Positions 34,896-47,640 of a DNA stretch of 64,000 bases are shown one piece after another. Origin of the DNA: Acephala macrosclerotiorum (lineage: Eukaryota > Ascomycota > Leotiomycetes > Helotiales > Mollisiaceae); the NCBI GenBank assembly GCA_014904845.1, contig MU119377.1:1-64000 (forward strand), given 5' to 3'. The notes below the pieces were generated by a model. That model saw nothing but the letters and a program-made list of their open reading frames with translations, did not search any database and had not been told where the DNA came from. Positions within the stretch are counted from its first letter, which is position 1; each line of letters starts with the position of its first letter. The position numbers were made by a program, and so were the translations under genes.

Positions 34896-37800
34896 AAAAA
34901 AATAGTAATATTCTTTTTTTCGATATAAAAACTTAAAATAAGAAAAATAATATTTTTATTTTTATTTTTATTTTTATTTTTATTTCTATATCGAGATCCG
35001 CGATCAAATTTACGATCGCAATCGCGTTTATATTTGACTTTGCTAGATTTCGCGAATAATAAATATATATAAATATTCGCGAAAATACAACTTTTGATTA
35101 TTAAATTTTCGATCGTCGATATTTGTATAAACCGTTATCGCGAAACGATATTCGATATCGAGATCGAATATATTAATACGATACTTTTTAAAAAAATAAA
35201 AATTACAAAAATAATAATATAATAATTTATATTTTATATAAAAATTATTATTATAAAAAATAAAAAAAAAATTCAATTAAATATAATCGATATAAATATC
35301 GTTAAATTATTATTAATAAAAAAAATTATATATTTAATCGTAAAATAATACGTAATAAAATCAAAATTTAATAAATTATTAATTTATTATTTTTATAGTA
35401 TTTTATTTATTATTATTTTTAAAAATTATTGTAATTTTATTAAAATTATAATTCGTTTATTATTAATTAATATTAGTTTTTTTAATATAATTATTAATTT
35501 AAAACGTAAAAATATATATATAAAATTAAAATATAAATTAAATTTAAAAAATATAAACGTATTAAATACGCATTTTAATATTACGATTTTATTTAATTAA
35601 AAAAATTCGTTTTTTATAATTTTAATATTATAAAAAAATTAATAATAAAATAAATTATAAAAATATTATTAAAATATTTAAAATTATATTAAAATTTTTA
35701 AAATAATTTAAAATTATAATACGTTTTTAAAAAAATTTTATATTAATTTTAATTTTATATTTAATTTATTTTTTATATATAATAAAATTTTTAAATTTTT
35801 ACGTTTATTTATTATTAATTTTTTTTTTTTTTTTTTAAAAAAACGATTTTAATATACGATATATATATTATTTAATAATAATATATATTTGAAATTTTTT
35901 AATTTATTTTATAAAATTTATTTAATTTAATTTTTATAAATATAAATTATTTTATATTTAAATTAAATTAAATTTATAAAAAAAAAATTAAATTATTTTT
36001 TTAAATTTATATTTTATTTTATTTAAATAAATTAAATAAAAATAATAAATAAAATTTAAAATAATAAATTTATAATAATTATAAATATAATATTAAATTA
36101 TATATATAATTAAAATTATTATAAAAATTAAATTTTAAAAAATAATAAAATTTAAATAATATTAAAAACGTATTTTCGATTTTTTAATTAATTTTTAATT
36201 TATAAATTGAAATTTTTATAAAATATAAAAATTAATATTAATAATATTTTATTTTTATAATATATTATAAATATAAATATAAATTAAAAATAAATATAAT
36301 ATATATAAATAAATTTTAATTATAATTATATAAAATTATAAAATTCGTTTTTATATAATTAAATTTATTAATATATATATAATAAATTAAATAATTAAAA
36401 ATATAAAAAACTTTTTTTAAATAATATAATTATTTTTATTATTATAAAATATTTTATACGATTTAATTTATTTTATATAATAAAATTTTATTTTTTTATT
36501 TTTTTTTAATTAAATTAAAAAAAAACAATTTATATTTAATTTAATATAATACGTTTAAAAAACGATTTTCGATTTATTTATAAAATAATATTTTTAAATA
36601 ATAATTTATTTTATTAATTAATATTAAATAATATAATATTAAAAATAAATATTAATAAATAATAATATTTATTATTAAAAATATTTATTTAAATAATAAT
36701 TTACATTCAATTATATTTTAAAAAATAAATATATATTTAATTTTTAAATTAAAATATAATTTTAATAAAAATCGATTATTTATTAATATTTTATAATGAT
36801 TTAATTAATAAATTAAAAATTTAAAATTTATTAAAATAATTATTTTAAAAAGAATTATATTCGAAAATATATTTTATTTAAAAAATTTATAAAAAATACG
36901 AAAAAAATATAATATAAAATTAATTATTATTTTTTACGTTTTTTTAATAAAAAATATTATAAATTCAAATATAAATAATTATAATAATAATTAAAATAAA
37001 ATAAAATCAATTTTAAAAAAAATATTAAAATATATATAATAAAAAATAAATAATAATTAACGAATAATTAAAAATATAAAAACGAATTAAATAAATTATA
37101 ATATAATTATTTTATTTTAAAAAAATATAATTAATAATAAATTAAATATAATTAAAATTAAAATTTTTAAATTTTAATTATTAAATTAAATTAAAAATAT
37201 AAATTAATTAATATATTTTTATTTATAATACGAATTTTTTAATAAAATTTTATATAATATTATTTAATTTATTTAAATTAATTTTCGAATTTAATTATAT
37301 TTATAATAATATTATATTTAACGATTTTATATATTTAATAATTATATATATATTTTTTTTTATTAAATAATATATTTATTTTTAATATAATTATTATATT
37401 TTAATTATAATTAAATATTATAAATTTTTTAATAATATAAAAAATAATTATATTAATTATTAAAAAAAATTATTTTTATAATTTTTAAATTTTTACGAAT
37501 TATTAATAAAATTTATTAATTTATAATAAATATATAATATATAATAAAAAAAAATATATTAAAAAATAATTTATAAATAATTTTAATTTATAATTTTTAT
37601 TTAAAATATAAATAATTATCGTTTTATTTTTTATAATATTTTTATATAATTATAAAATATAAATTTATTTAATAAATAATTTTTTTTTTATATTAATAAT
37701 TATTCGTAATCGTTTTTAATATAATTTTATTTATTATTATAATCGAATAATTCGAAATCGAATATTATAAAAAATAAAAATTAAATATTATTTATAAATT

Positions 37801-37928
37801 TTTTAATAATATTTTAATATATAAATATATAAATTTTTTTTAAAATTTTAAACGTTTTATAAAAAATAATAATTAAAATAATAAACGTTTTTATAAATTA
37901 ATAATAATTTTAATTAAATTATTTAAAC
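34896..37928. repeat. AT-rich, RIP-mutated block
   Basis: Left part of the 29-kb AT block. At 34990-35170 CpG is unusually dense for the block (cgatcgcaatcgcg). A perfect 11-bp inverted repeat, TTTCGCGAATA at 35048-35058 and its complement at 35074-35084, lies there. The rest has no readable genes. Confidence 0.75.
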
Positions 37929-38690
37929 ATTTGTATTTTTCAAAGTCTTCCAAAATCTATTTTTGGCACTATTGGCCCGCTTATTCTACCAATAGTAGCC
38001 AACGTTGCAGGTCGATTTTTTTGACGTCATTGGTCCTTGGTAAGGGGCCAGAGCTGGGCCAGTGGCGCCAGTAGAGCGCAGGCACGTGCCACTAAGCAGT
38101 CCGTGCGAGAACACCAAAAATCTCGGCTGCAGCCGGCTAAGTGCGGCCCTTAGACTTTGCAGCCCTACCTACTACTTACTTGCCCACCTACGCAGCTACG
38201 CACTACTACTACTCGTATTTGAGCTTTCCAAAGTAAGCTTTGCAAAATAAATCGATTAAACGACTCAAATTAATTAATTGTAATAGTTTCGTAGCGTGAG
38301 AGAGCATCCGAGTGCTGTTCGTGCACGAGAATACTAAAAAATCGACATTAAAATGCGATTACTAGATTAAATTATTAAAAAACACTTAAAAATTTTTAAT
38401 CAAATATTCAATTGTTTGCATTACAATAATTATTAATCGGATTTTTAAAAAGAGAAAACTATTAAAATGCGTTTAATTAATTCTATAAATATATAAAAAA
38501 ATAATTTAATAATATCGATTTAATTTTTTTAATTTTTGTTTAATATTATTAATAATTATTAGTAATTGATTAATATTATTTCGAGATTAATAAGCGCTAT
38601 TTCGAGACCAATAGTGAATTATTATTACTATTAATATTAATTTTAATTTAACGATTTTTCAATAAAAAATTTTTTTATTAATAAATTTTA
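37929..38690 (+). repeat. Repeat family 'I', copy 1: one end unmutated
   Basis: A 760-bp repeat whose first 310 bp (about 37930-38240) have normal base composition inside an otherwise pure AT block. The remainder grades into AT-rich sequence. Its reverse complement is found, fully mutated, at 46774-47016 plus 40245-40761. A 62-codon ORF (38062-38250) has no recognised domain. The nature of the element (solo LTR, MITE or other) is not determined. Confidence 0.75.
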
Positions 38691-40244
38691 AATATAATAA
38701 TATTATATATAAAATAATAAAATTAATATATAATATATATAATTTAATAAATTTAAAAAAATATTTAATTTTCGATTAAATAATATATTATTAATAATTT
38801 ATAAAATATATAATAAATATTTATTTCGTATTAAATATATAATATTATATATATTTAATTAAAAATAATTTTTTTTTTAAAATTAAAATAAAAATTATAA
38901 AAAAATATTAAAAAAATTAAAAAATTCGTAAAATTATATTATAATTAATAAAATTATAATATAATTTAATTTAATTAATTTATATTTTTTAATATAATTA
39001 TTATATTAAAAATTAAAATTATATATAAATTAATTAATTAATTTTTTTTTATTTTTTAAAAAAAAATTTATAAAAAATTTAATATATATTATATTAAAAA
39101 TATTTTAATACTTAAATATTTTTTTTAATTTAATAATTTCGTAATAAAAAAATAAATGCGATATTATTTAATATATATATTTTAATTATATTAATAATTA
39201 ATTTATTATTTTTTAATATAATAAATTTAAAAATAAATATTTTTTTAAAATTTTTTAATAAATTATATTATTTAATATTTATTAAATATTATAATATTAA
39301 TTATTGAAATATAATAAAATTAAATATTATAATATTAATCGTTTATATTAATATTATTATTAAATTATTATTATTTAAAAAAAAAAAATTTATAAATATT
39401 TTAAATACGATTATAATAAAAACTTTTAATATTATAATTTTATAAAATAATATTATATTAATTAAATTAAATTAAATTAATATTATTTTTATTATAATTT
39501 GATTAAATTAAACGAATTACGATTTTAATTGTTTTTATTTATTTTAAAAATATATTATATAAAAATATTTTTTATAATAATATTTTATTTAATAAAAGTT
39601 TTACGATTTTATTAAATTTTTAATAAATAATTAAAATATTTTCAAATATTATAAAATTAATTACAAATATTTTAAAATTATAAATATTATAATAAAAATT
39701 TTATTTTTTATAAAATAATAATAAAATTTATTAAATATAAAAACAATTCGTATATATAAAAAAAGAATTATTTAAATTTTATTTTTTTAATTATATTTAA
39801 TAATATTATTTTTAAATATTAAATTTAAAATTATATAAATATAAATAAATATTTAAATTATTTAAATTAATAAAATTATATTTTTAAAAATTTAAATAAA
39901 TATTAAAAATAATTATTTAATTTTTTTAATAATTTTATTATAAATATTTTATTATTTTTATTTTTAATTAATAATATATTATAATAAATTTTTTTATAAA
40001 TAATTAATTTCAAAAATAATATTAATTACGTATTTTTTAATATATAATTTCTTTTTATTTATTATAAAACAATTAAATTTTTTTTTTTAATTTATTAATT
40101 AAAACGAATTAATTTGTAATTAAAACTTTTTATTTTTTATTTTATTATTTTTTATATTAATAAAACGATATTAAAAAAATTATTTTAATAAATTTTATTA
40201 AAAATTGTTTATATATAATTTATATATTTAATATTTTATTATTA
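38691..40244. repeat. AT-rich, RIP-mutated sequence
   Basis: No coding content. The part from about 39960 is a mutated copy of the repeat end seen at 47640-48070. Confidence 0.7.
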
Positions 40245-40761
40245 TTAAAAATTGAAAATTAATTAATAAAAAAATTTTTATTAAAAAATTATTAAATTAA
40301 AATTAGTATTAATAATAATAATAATTCGTTATTAATTTTATAATAATATTTATTAATTTCAAAATAACGTTAATCAATTATTAATAATTATTAATAATAT
40401 TAAATAAAAATTAAAAAAATTAAATCGATATTATTAAATTATTTTATTTATAAAAATTTTAATATTTTTTTATATTTTTATAAAATTAATTAAACGTATT
40501 TTAATAATATTTTTATTTTAAAATTTTAATTATTAATTATTATAATATACGCAATTAAATATTCGATTAAAATAATTTTTAATATTTTTATTTACGATAA
40601 TTTAATAATTATATTTTAATATTAATTTTTTAATATTTTTATATATAAATAATATTTAAAATTTTATTATAATTAATTAATTTAAATCGTTTAATTGATT
40701 TATTTTAAAAAATACAAATACAAATAATAATAATACGTAATTACGTAAATAAATAAATAAA
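40245..40761 (-). repeat. Repeat family 'I', copy 2, part 1 (mutated)
   Basis: The reverse complement aligns without large gaps to about 38195-38690, with C-to-T and G-to-A differences. It is cut at 40761/46774 by the LTR retrotransposon. Confidence 0.75.
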
Positions 40762-40966
40762 TGTAAATATAATATTAGTTTAGTAGTCACGTGCGGCACT
40801 AGGCCAGATCGGGACTAGCACCGCCTGCGCTAGAGTTAACATTATATTTTTTAATTTTTACGCGTTTATTAAATTTAAAATTTATAATTAATCAACGAAT
40901 TATTTAATTTATTTATTTCGTTTTAAATTTATTATTAATAATAAATATTTTTAATAATATTAATAT
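40762..40966. repeat. LTR (left)
   Basis: Contains a C/G-rich core at 40786-40838 (gtcacgtgcggcactaggcc and onward) surrounded by AT-only sequence. The core keeps CA, CC and GG dinucleotides that are otherwise gone from the element. Confidence 0.8.
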
Positions 40967-43900
40967 TAATTAATAGTTATTTAATTAATTACGAAATAAT
41001 TAAATTTTTATTTAAAAAAATTTGAATTATAAAAAAGAATAAATTTTTTAAATAATTTATTTTTTATAAAAAAATATTTAAAATAATTAATATATTTTCG
41101 AAAAAACGAAAATTTATAAAAACTTTTTTATAAAAACGCGTTAAACGTATTAAAACTATTAAAAACTTAAAAAAAATAATGCGAAAACGATTTTAAGTTT
41201 ATATTTATTTTTTAAATTTACGTTTATTATACAAAATAATAACGTTTATAAAAAACGAATAAAAAAACGTAAAAACGATTTTAAATTTATATTAAAAACG
41301 AATTTTTAAAAAAAAGTTTACGTTTTTACTCGTTATTTAATTAAAAACGTATAAATATTAATAATAAGATTTAATTAAATTCAAATTAAAACTTTTAATC
41401 TTTTTATTATTTATTATATAATTATTTTTTAAAATAACGAATTTATTTAAAATTAAATTTTTTTATAATAAAAATAAATAAAAAAAAAATTTTAATTTTA
41501 CGAACGAAAAAATTTTAACGAAAAAATATTAAATAAATATATTTTTTATCGTTTTAAAATATATAAAAAGAAAAAATATTTTAATTATAATTTATAAAAA
41601 TATTTTTAAGAAAATTTCGAGAATTACTCGTAAAAATTTTTACGTTTAATATATAAAAAATTTATTCGTCGTTTATAAAAATTTTTATATATTTATAAAG
41701 TTTAAATATCGAAAAATATAAAGTTTATTATTAATAATTTAAAAAAAGAATTTTAATAAAAAAAATTCTATAAATAGATATAAAAAGAAATTATTAATTA
41801 ATTAAAAAATAATAAAAATTTTTTTTTTCGATAAAATCGATTAATTTAATTAATAAATTAAAATATTTTAATATTAGTATTTAATAATTAAAATATAGTT
41901 ATTTTTATGATTTTAATTACTAATACGAATTTTTTTTATTACGAATACGAATATTTTTACGAATATTTTTTATATTTTTTTTATTATAATTTTTTTTATA
42001 AATATTAATTTATTTATTAGTAATTTTTTTAATAATAATCGAATTAATATAATAATTTATAAAATATTTTTATTAAATTATTTATAAATTTAATAAAAAT
42101 TTATATTAATAATAAAAAATATAATAAAAAACTATACGATATTTTTAATTATAAATTATCGATTTTTTATAATTATTATAATAAAATCGAATTATTGTAA
42201 AATTAATAGAATAAAATATTTTTTATTAATTTTATAAAACGTATAAACGCGTTTTATTTCGATAAATTTTTAAAAAAAAGTTTCGATTTTATTACGTTAA
42301 TAATAATAATAAAAATTTATTTCGAGATTAAAAAAAATTATTATAATTAATTTAATAAAAATTAAATTAAAATATTTATAAATATTTTTTAATTAATTTT
42401 AAAAAATTTAATCAAATTTATTATTGAAATATTAAATAGAATATAATTTACGAAATTAAATTATTAATATTTATCGAAATATTAAAAAATGTAATTTTAT
42501 TTTTTATAAGTTTATTAATATTTTTAAAAGTGTTTATATTGAATTGCGATTAATAATAAATATTACGACGCGATTACGTAAAGTATAATAATATAATTTA
42601 AATTTTATATTTTAAAATTAAAAAAAAAAAAGAAATTCGATTAAAATTAAATCGATCGTATTTATAAAAAACGAAGTAAAAAACGTAATCGAAAATAAAA
42701 TCGAAAATATTATAAAAATTATAGATTTTAAAGAAGATTATATTAAAAGAAATACTATATTTATAATAAATCGAAATATTAATTTATAAAATATACGATA
42801 AAAAAGCGATAATAAATATATATAAAATTTCAATAATAAATCTAATATACAATAAATCGAAATATTATAATAATTTATTATTAAAACTTTTTTATTAAAA
42901 TCGAGAAAATAAAAAATTTATCGAAAAATATTTAAATAATAAAAATTAATTAATTATTAATAAATATAGAAATAAAAAACGAAAATAAAAATTAATTTAT
43001 TAAATTTAAAAAAATTGATAATATGTAAATAGTAATTATTTTAAATAATTAATTTATTTATTATATTATTACGAGAGAAAATGTATTTAATATTTTATTA
43101 TTATAATTCGAATTATTCGAATCGAATTAATATTTATTTTTTATTTTCGAAGATCGATATTTTTTAAAAGTTTTTTAAAAGATTATATCGAATAATAAAA
43201 TCGTCGAAATATTAATTATTAATTAATTGTAATTTATAATACTACGAAAATTTAATATTAGCATTTAATTAAATATTTTTACGATCGAGATTTATAAAAT
43301 TCGTTTTAATAAAAGTATTATTTTATTATAAAAAATTATTCGAATCGATATTTTATTAAATATTATTATTTTTTATATTATTTTTATAAATATACTTTTT
43401 TTATTTTATATTTAAAATACAAATATTATAAATATAAAATTCGATAATTTAAAAAATATTTTAATTTAAAAAAATAAAATCGTTTTTATTATAAAAAAAT
43501 GAAATTATTTATAAATATTATTATATTAATTAAAAAAAAGTTTAATTTAAAATTATTTTATTAATATAAAATTATATTAATTATATAAACGTTTTAATTA
43601 TTTATTGATACGACGTTTTATAAAAATTTTTTAATAAGTTAATTATAATATAAATATTAAATACATAAATCATTATTTAAAAAATTTAAATTTATTTTAT
43701 AATATAATTACGAGTTTAATTATTCGATTATTATCGACGTTTTATATTTAAATAAAAAACTAGTTTTATAAATAATAAACTCGTTTATAATATTTTAAAT
43801 TATTAAATTTATAAAGAATATATTTACGAAAATAATATAAAATATATTACGTATATATTAAATCGATATATATTAAAAATTATTAGATTATATTATTTAT

Positions 43901-46568
43901 AATATTAGAAAAAATTTCTCGTTTATAAAATTTCAATAAAACGTTAAAATAATAGCGATTAAAATTAAAAAAATACTCGTTAAAATTTATAATAATATAA
44001 AAAAAATAAAAAAATATTATATTTTATTACGTTAAATTTATAAAATTATTTACGACGAATTAATCGAAAAATAAATTAATAAAAATATAATTTTATAAAT
44101 AGCAATTAAAATTATTAATAATTCGATAAAATCGAATAATATTATATTTATATTATTAGTTTTTAGAGTTTATTTTAAAATAATTAATAACGATACGTCG
44201 TTATTATTAATTATTAAAAAAATTAAAATAATTCGAATAATTATTAAAAAAATACGTCGTTTATATATTTAATATTAAATTAACGACGCGTTTATAATAA
44301 AAAACGATCTAAATACGAAGTTTATATTAAATTTATTAATTTTATTTAAAGTACGCGTTTAGTATAAAAAAAGCAAATAGAAAAAATTATATAAATTATT
44401 AGTAATTAATAAAAAAATATATATAATCGATATATTTTACGAGTTGATTAATTTTCGTTTAATAATCGTTAAATTTTATTATATAAAAAAAGAAATATTA
44501 AAAGTTTATAATCGAGTTAACGATTAAAAAAATAATTAAAAAAATTAAAAAAGAGTTTTATTATTTTTTATTTTTTTAATCGAGTAAAATAAACGAAAAA
44601 CTAATTAAAAAACGTAATCGAAAACGTTTAAAAAAATTACGAAATAAAAACGTATATAATAAAAATTTTGAATAAAATAAATATTATAATTTTATTAAAA
44701 ACGATAAAAAAAATTATAAAAATTTCAACGATTAATTTTTTATTATTATTATCGAAAAAATTAAAATTTTTAAATAATTATTTAAAACGTTTTAAAAAAA
44801 AAAAATCGATAATTTAATTATAAATTTTTTTTTTAATTTCGTTTAATACGATTTTAATAAATATATTAAAATTCGAATTTTTAATTTGAAATTAATTAAC
44901 GAAATTAAAAATAAAACTATTAATATTTTTTACGAGAAATCGAAATTAATAATTTAAAAATATAATAAAAAAAAATAAAATTTTTTATATAATTTTTAAT
45001 AATTTAAAAAATTAATTAACGATTAATTATCGTTTTAATATCTTTTTTTAATTTAATTTTTAAATAAAAAAATTAAAATATAATTTCGTAATATTATTTA
45101 AATTTATATTTAATTTATAATAAATTTTTAACGATTTATATTAATACGTTTATTGAAAAAAATTCGCTATTTATATTTAATAAATATAATTATAATTATT
45201 TTAAAGTTTTTATATAAAATTACGAAAATAAAAATATATTAATAAATTACGTATTATAAATATTATAAAAAAAAACTATTTATAATTATATTAATATACG
45301 ATTTTTATTTTTTAATTATAATTATTAAAAAAAATTTTATTCTCGAAAAAATTGAATTTAATAAAATTAAATTTTTAATTAAATTTAAAAATGTTTTAAT
45401 ATTAAAAATATTATTAATTTTTAATAAATACATTTTAATTTAATTTGAAAATACAATTTAATTATAATAAAAAAATTAAAATAAAAAAATTAAATTAATA
45501 AATATTAAATTATGTAATTTTTAAATTAAATATTAAAAATAACGAATTAAAAAAGTTTATATTATTATAATTTATTAATTTAAAACAATTTTCGATTTAT
45601 TTATTATTATTTAATATTAAAATTTAATAAAAAAAAAAATTATTACGTTGAACAAAAAATTTAAATATATTATTTTCGATTTATTTACAGTAAAATTTTT
45701 CGTTTTTATTAATAGTTTATTTGTAAATAATAAAAATTTTAATTTTTAAATTGAATATAAAATTATTTTAATAAATAAACATTAATTAAACGATAAAAAA
45801 TTCGAGATTAAAATTTTTTTTATTTATTATAATTTTATTAAAAATAAACGCGTTATTAAAAACGTTTTAATTTTTAAAATATATAATATAATAAAAAAAA
45901 TCGATATAATAATTATAATCGAATTTATTATTAATATAATTATTTAATAATTCGATTTTTTTAAAATTTTAATAATTGTTTATATAAATTTATATTCGTT
46001 ATATAAATATTTAATTAAATTAAAAACGATTAAAAAAAAGCGTTTTATAATCGATATTATAATTTTTCACTAATTGTATAAATGAAAAAAATTATAAAAA
46101 ATTCGATAAATTAACGATTAAAATAATTTAACAAATATTATAATAAAATTAATATTTAATAAAATTTTAAAAAAAATTTTAAATACGAATCAATTTAAAA
46201 TTCGAATAAAAAAAATAAATTAAAAAAAAAAAAAATAAAAATAGCGTAAAAAGGTAAAAAAAAAATATTTATTAAAAAAAAAAATAAAAATAAAATAATT
46301 TTTACGTTATATTTCGAATTTTGTAATTGTTTAATTTATAAAATTAAAAAAAAAAAATTTATTTTAATTTCGACGTTTATAACTTTCGACGAACTTCGAA
46401 AACAACGTTAATTTATTAGCGGTATTCTTAAAGTTTAATTATATAATTTTTATATTAAAATATTAACGAGTTTTACGTATTAATAAATTATAATAAAAAA
46501 AGAAAATAAAAACGCTTTTTTAAATAGTTAAATTAAATTAGTTTTTATTATAAAAAAAAAATTACTAG

Positions 46569-46773
46569 TATAAATATAATATTAGTTTAATAGTCACGTG
46601 CGGCATTAGGCCAGATCGGGACTAGCGCCGCTTGCGTTAGAGTTAAAATTATATTTTTTAATTTTTACGCGTTTATTAAATTTAAAATTTATAATCAATT
46701 AATCAATTATTTAATTTATTTATTTCGTTTTTAATTTATTATTAGTAATAAGTATTTTTAGTAATACTAATAA
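46569..46773. repeat. LTR (right)
   Basis: Core at 46593-46645, about 90% identical to the left LTR core; most core differences are C/T, A/G or G/A transitions. It is followed by an (aaat)n run at about 46770-46810. Confidence 0.8.
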
Positions 46774-46808
<35 letters not shown>

Positions 46809-47016
46809 AAATATTATAAAATTTTAAAAAATTTATTATATTTAATTAATTACAATCGAGATTTTTAATATTTTTATACGAATTATTTAATAATACGTAT
46901 TTACGTTTTATTAATATTATTAATTTAATTTTAATTTTTTATTAAAAATTAATAATATTAAAAAAATCGATTTATAATATTAAAAAGAAATTTATTTTAT
47001 TTTAAAAATACAAATA
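46774..47016 (-). repeat. Repeat family 'I', copy 2, part 2 (mutated)
   Basis: Its reverse complement aligns to about 37930-38230. For example 46922-46937 (complement aaattaaaattaaatt) pairs with 38045-38060 (gggccagagctgggcc), every difference being C-to-T or G-to-A. It adjoins a further repeat copy at 47017. Confidence 0.8.
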
Positions 47017-47640
47017 TTATAAAATTATAAAAAAATATTAATTTACAAAAATTATATATTAAATTTTTAAAATAATTAATATTAAAATAAAAAAAAAAAA
47101 TAAAAATTTATAATAATTATTTATAATAAAAATTTTAATATAAAAAAAAATAAAATTATAATATTAAAAAATAAAAATATTTTATTATTTTATATTTTAA
47201 TTTTAATTTTTTTAAAAATCGTAATTCGTAAATTATTTATAATTATTTTTAAATTAGAATAATAAAATAAAAATAAAAATTTTTAATTAAAAAAAATCAA
47301 TTTTATTAAAATAAATAAATAAATAAAATTTTAAATAAAAATTAAAATAAAATAATATAAATAAAAATTAATTTTTAAAATAAATTTTATTTAAAAATAA
47401 TAATTTAAAAATTTGTATTTTTAAATTATTAAATTAATTCTTAATTTAAAAATTAAAATTAATTATTTTAATAAAAAATATTTTTATTTTAATTATATTA
47501 TTTTAAAAATATAAAATATTAAAAAATATATTAATTTAAAAAAAATAATATTATAATTTTTTTAAAATAATATAATAATATATATAAAAATTATAAAATT
47601 ATTTTAAAAATTAAAAAAATATAATATAATAAGATTATAT
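47017..47640. repeat. Mutated direct copy of 48070-48940
   Basis: Line-by-line similarity to 48070-48940 (for example taattttaatttttttaaaa here against taattttaatttttttgaga there), with more C-to-T and G-to-A changes and a shorter length. Together with 47640-48070 it suggests a partly duplicated element. Confidence 0.65.

Larger units (their letters stand above)
40762..46773. mobile_element. 6.0-kb LTR retrotransposon, RIP-inactivated
   Basis: Direct repeats of about 205 bp at 40762-40966 and 46569-46773, offset by exactly 5807 bases throughout, start TGTAAATATAATATTAG and TATAAATATAATATTAG. Both ends lie in an aaat repeat, so the target-site duplication cannot be measured. The interior is too mutated to follow gag or pol, and neither superfamily nor strand is determined. 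CpG-rich stretches (for example 42600-44600) may be former coding sequence. Confidence 0.8.
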
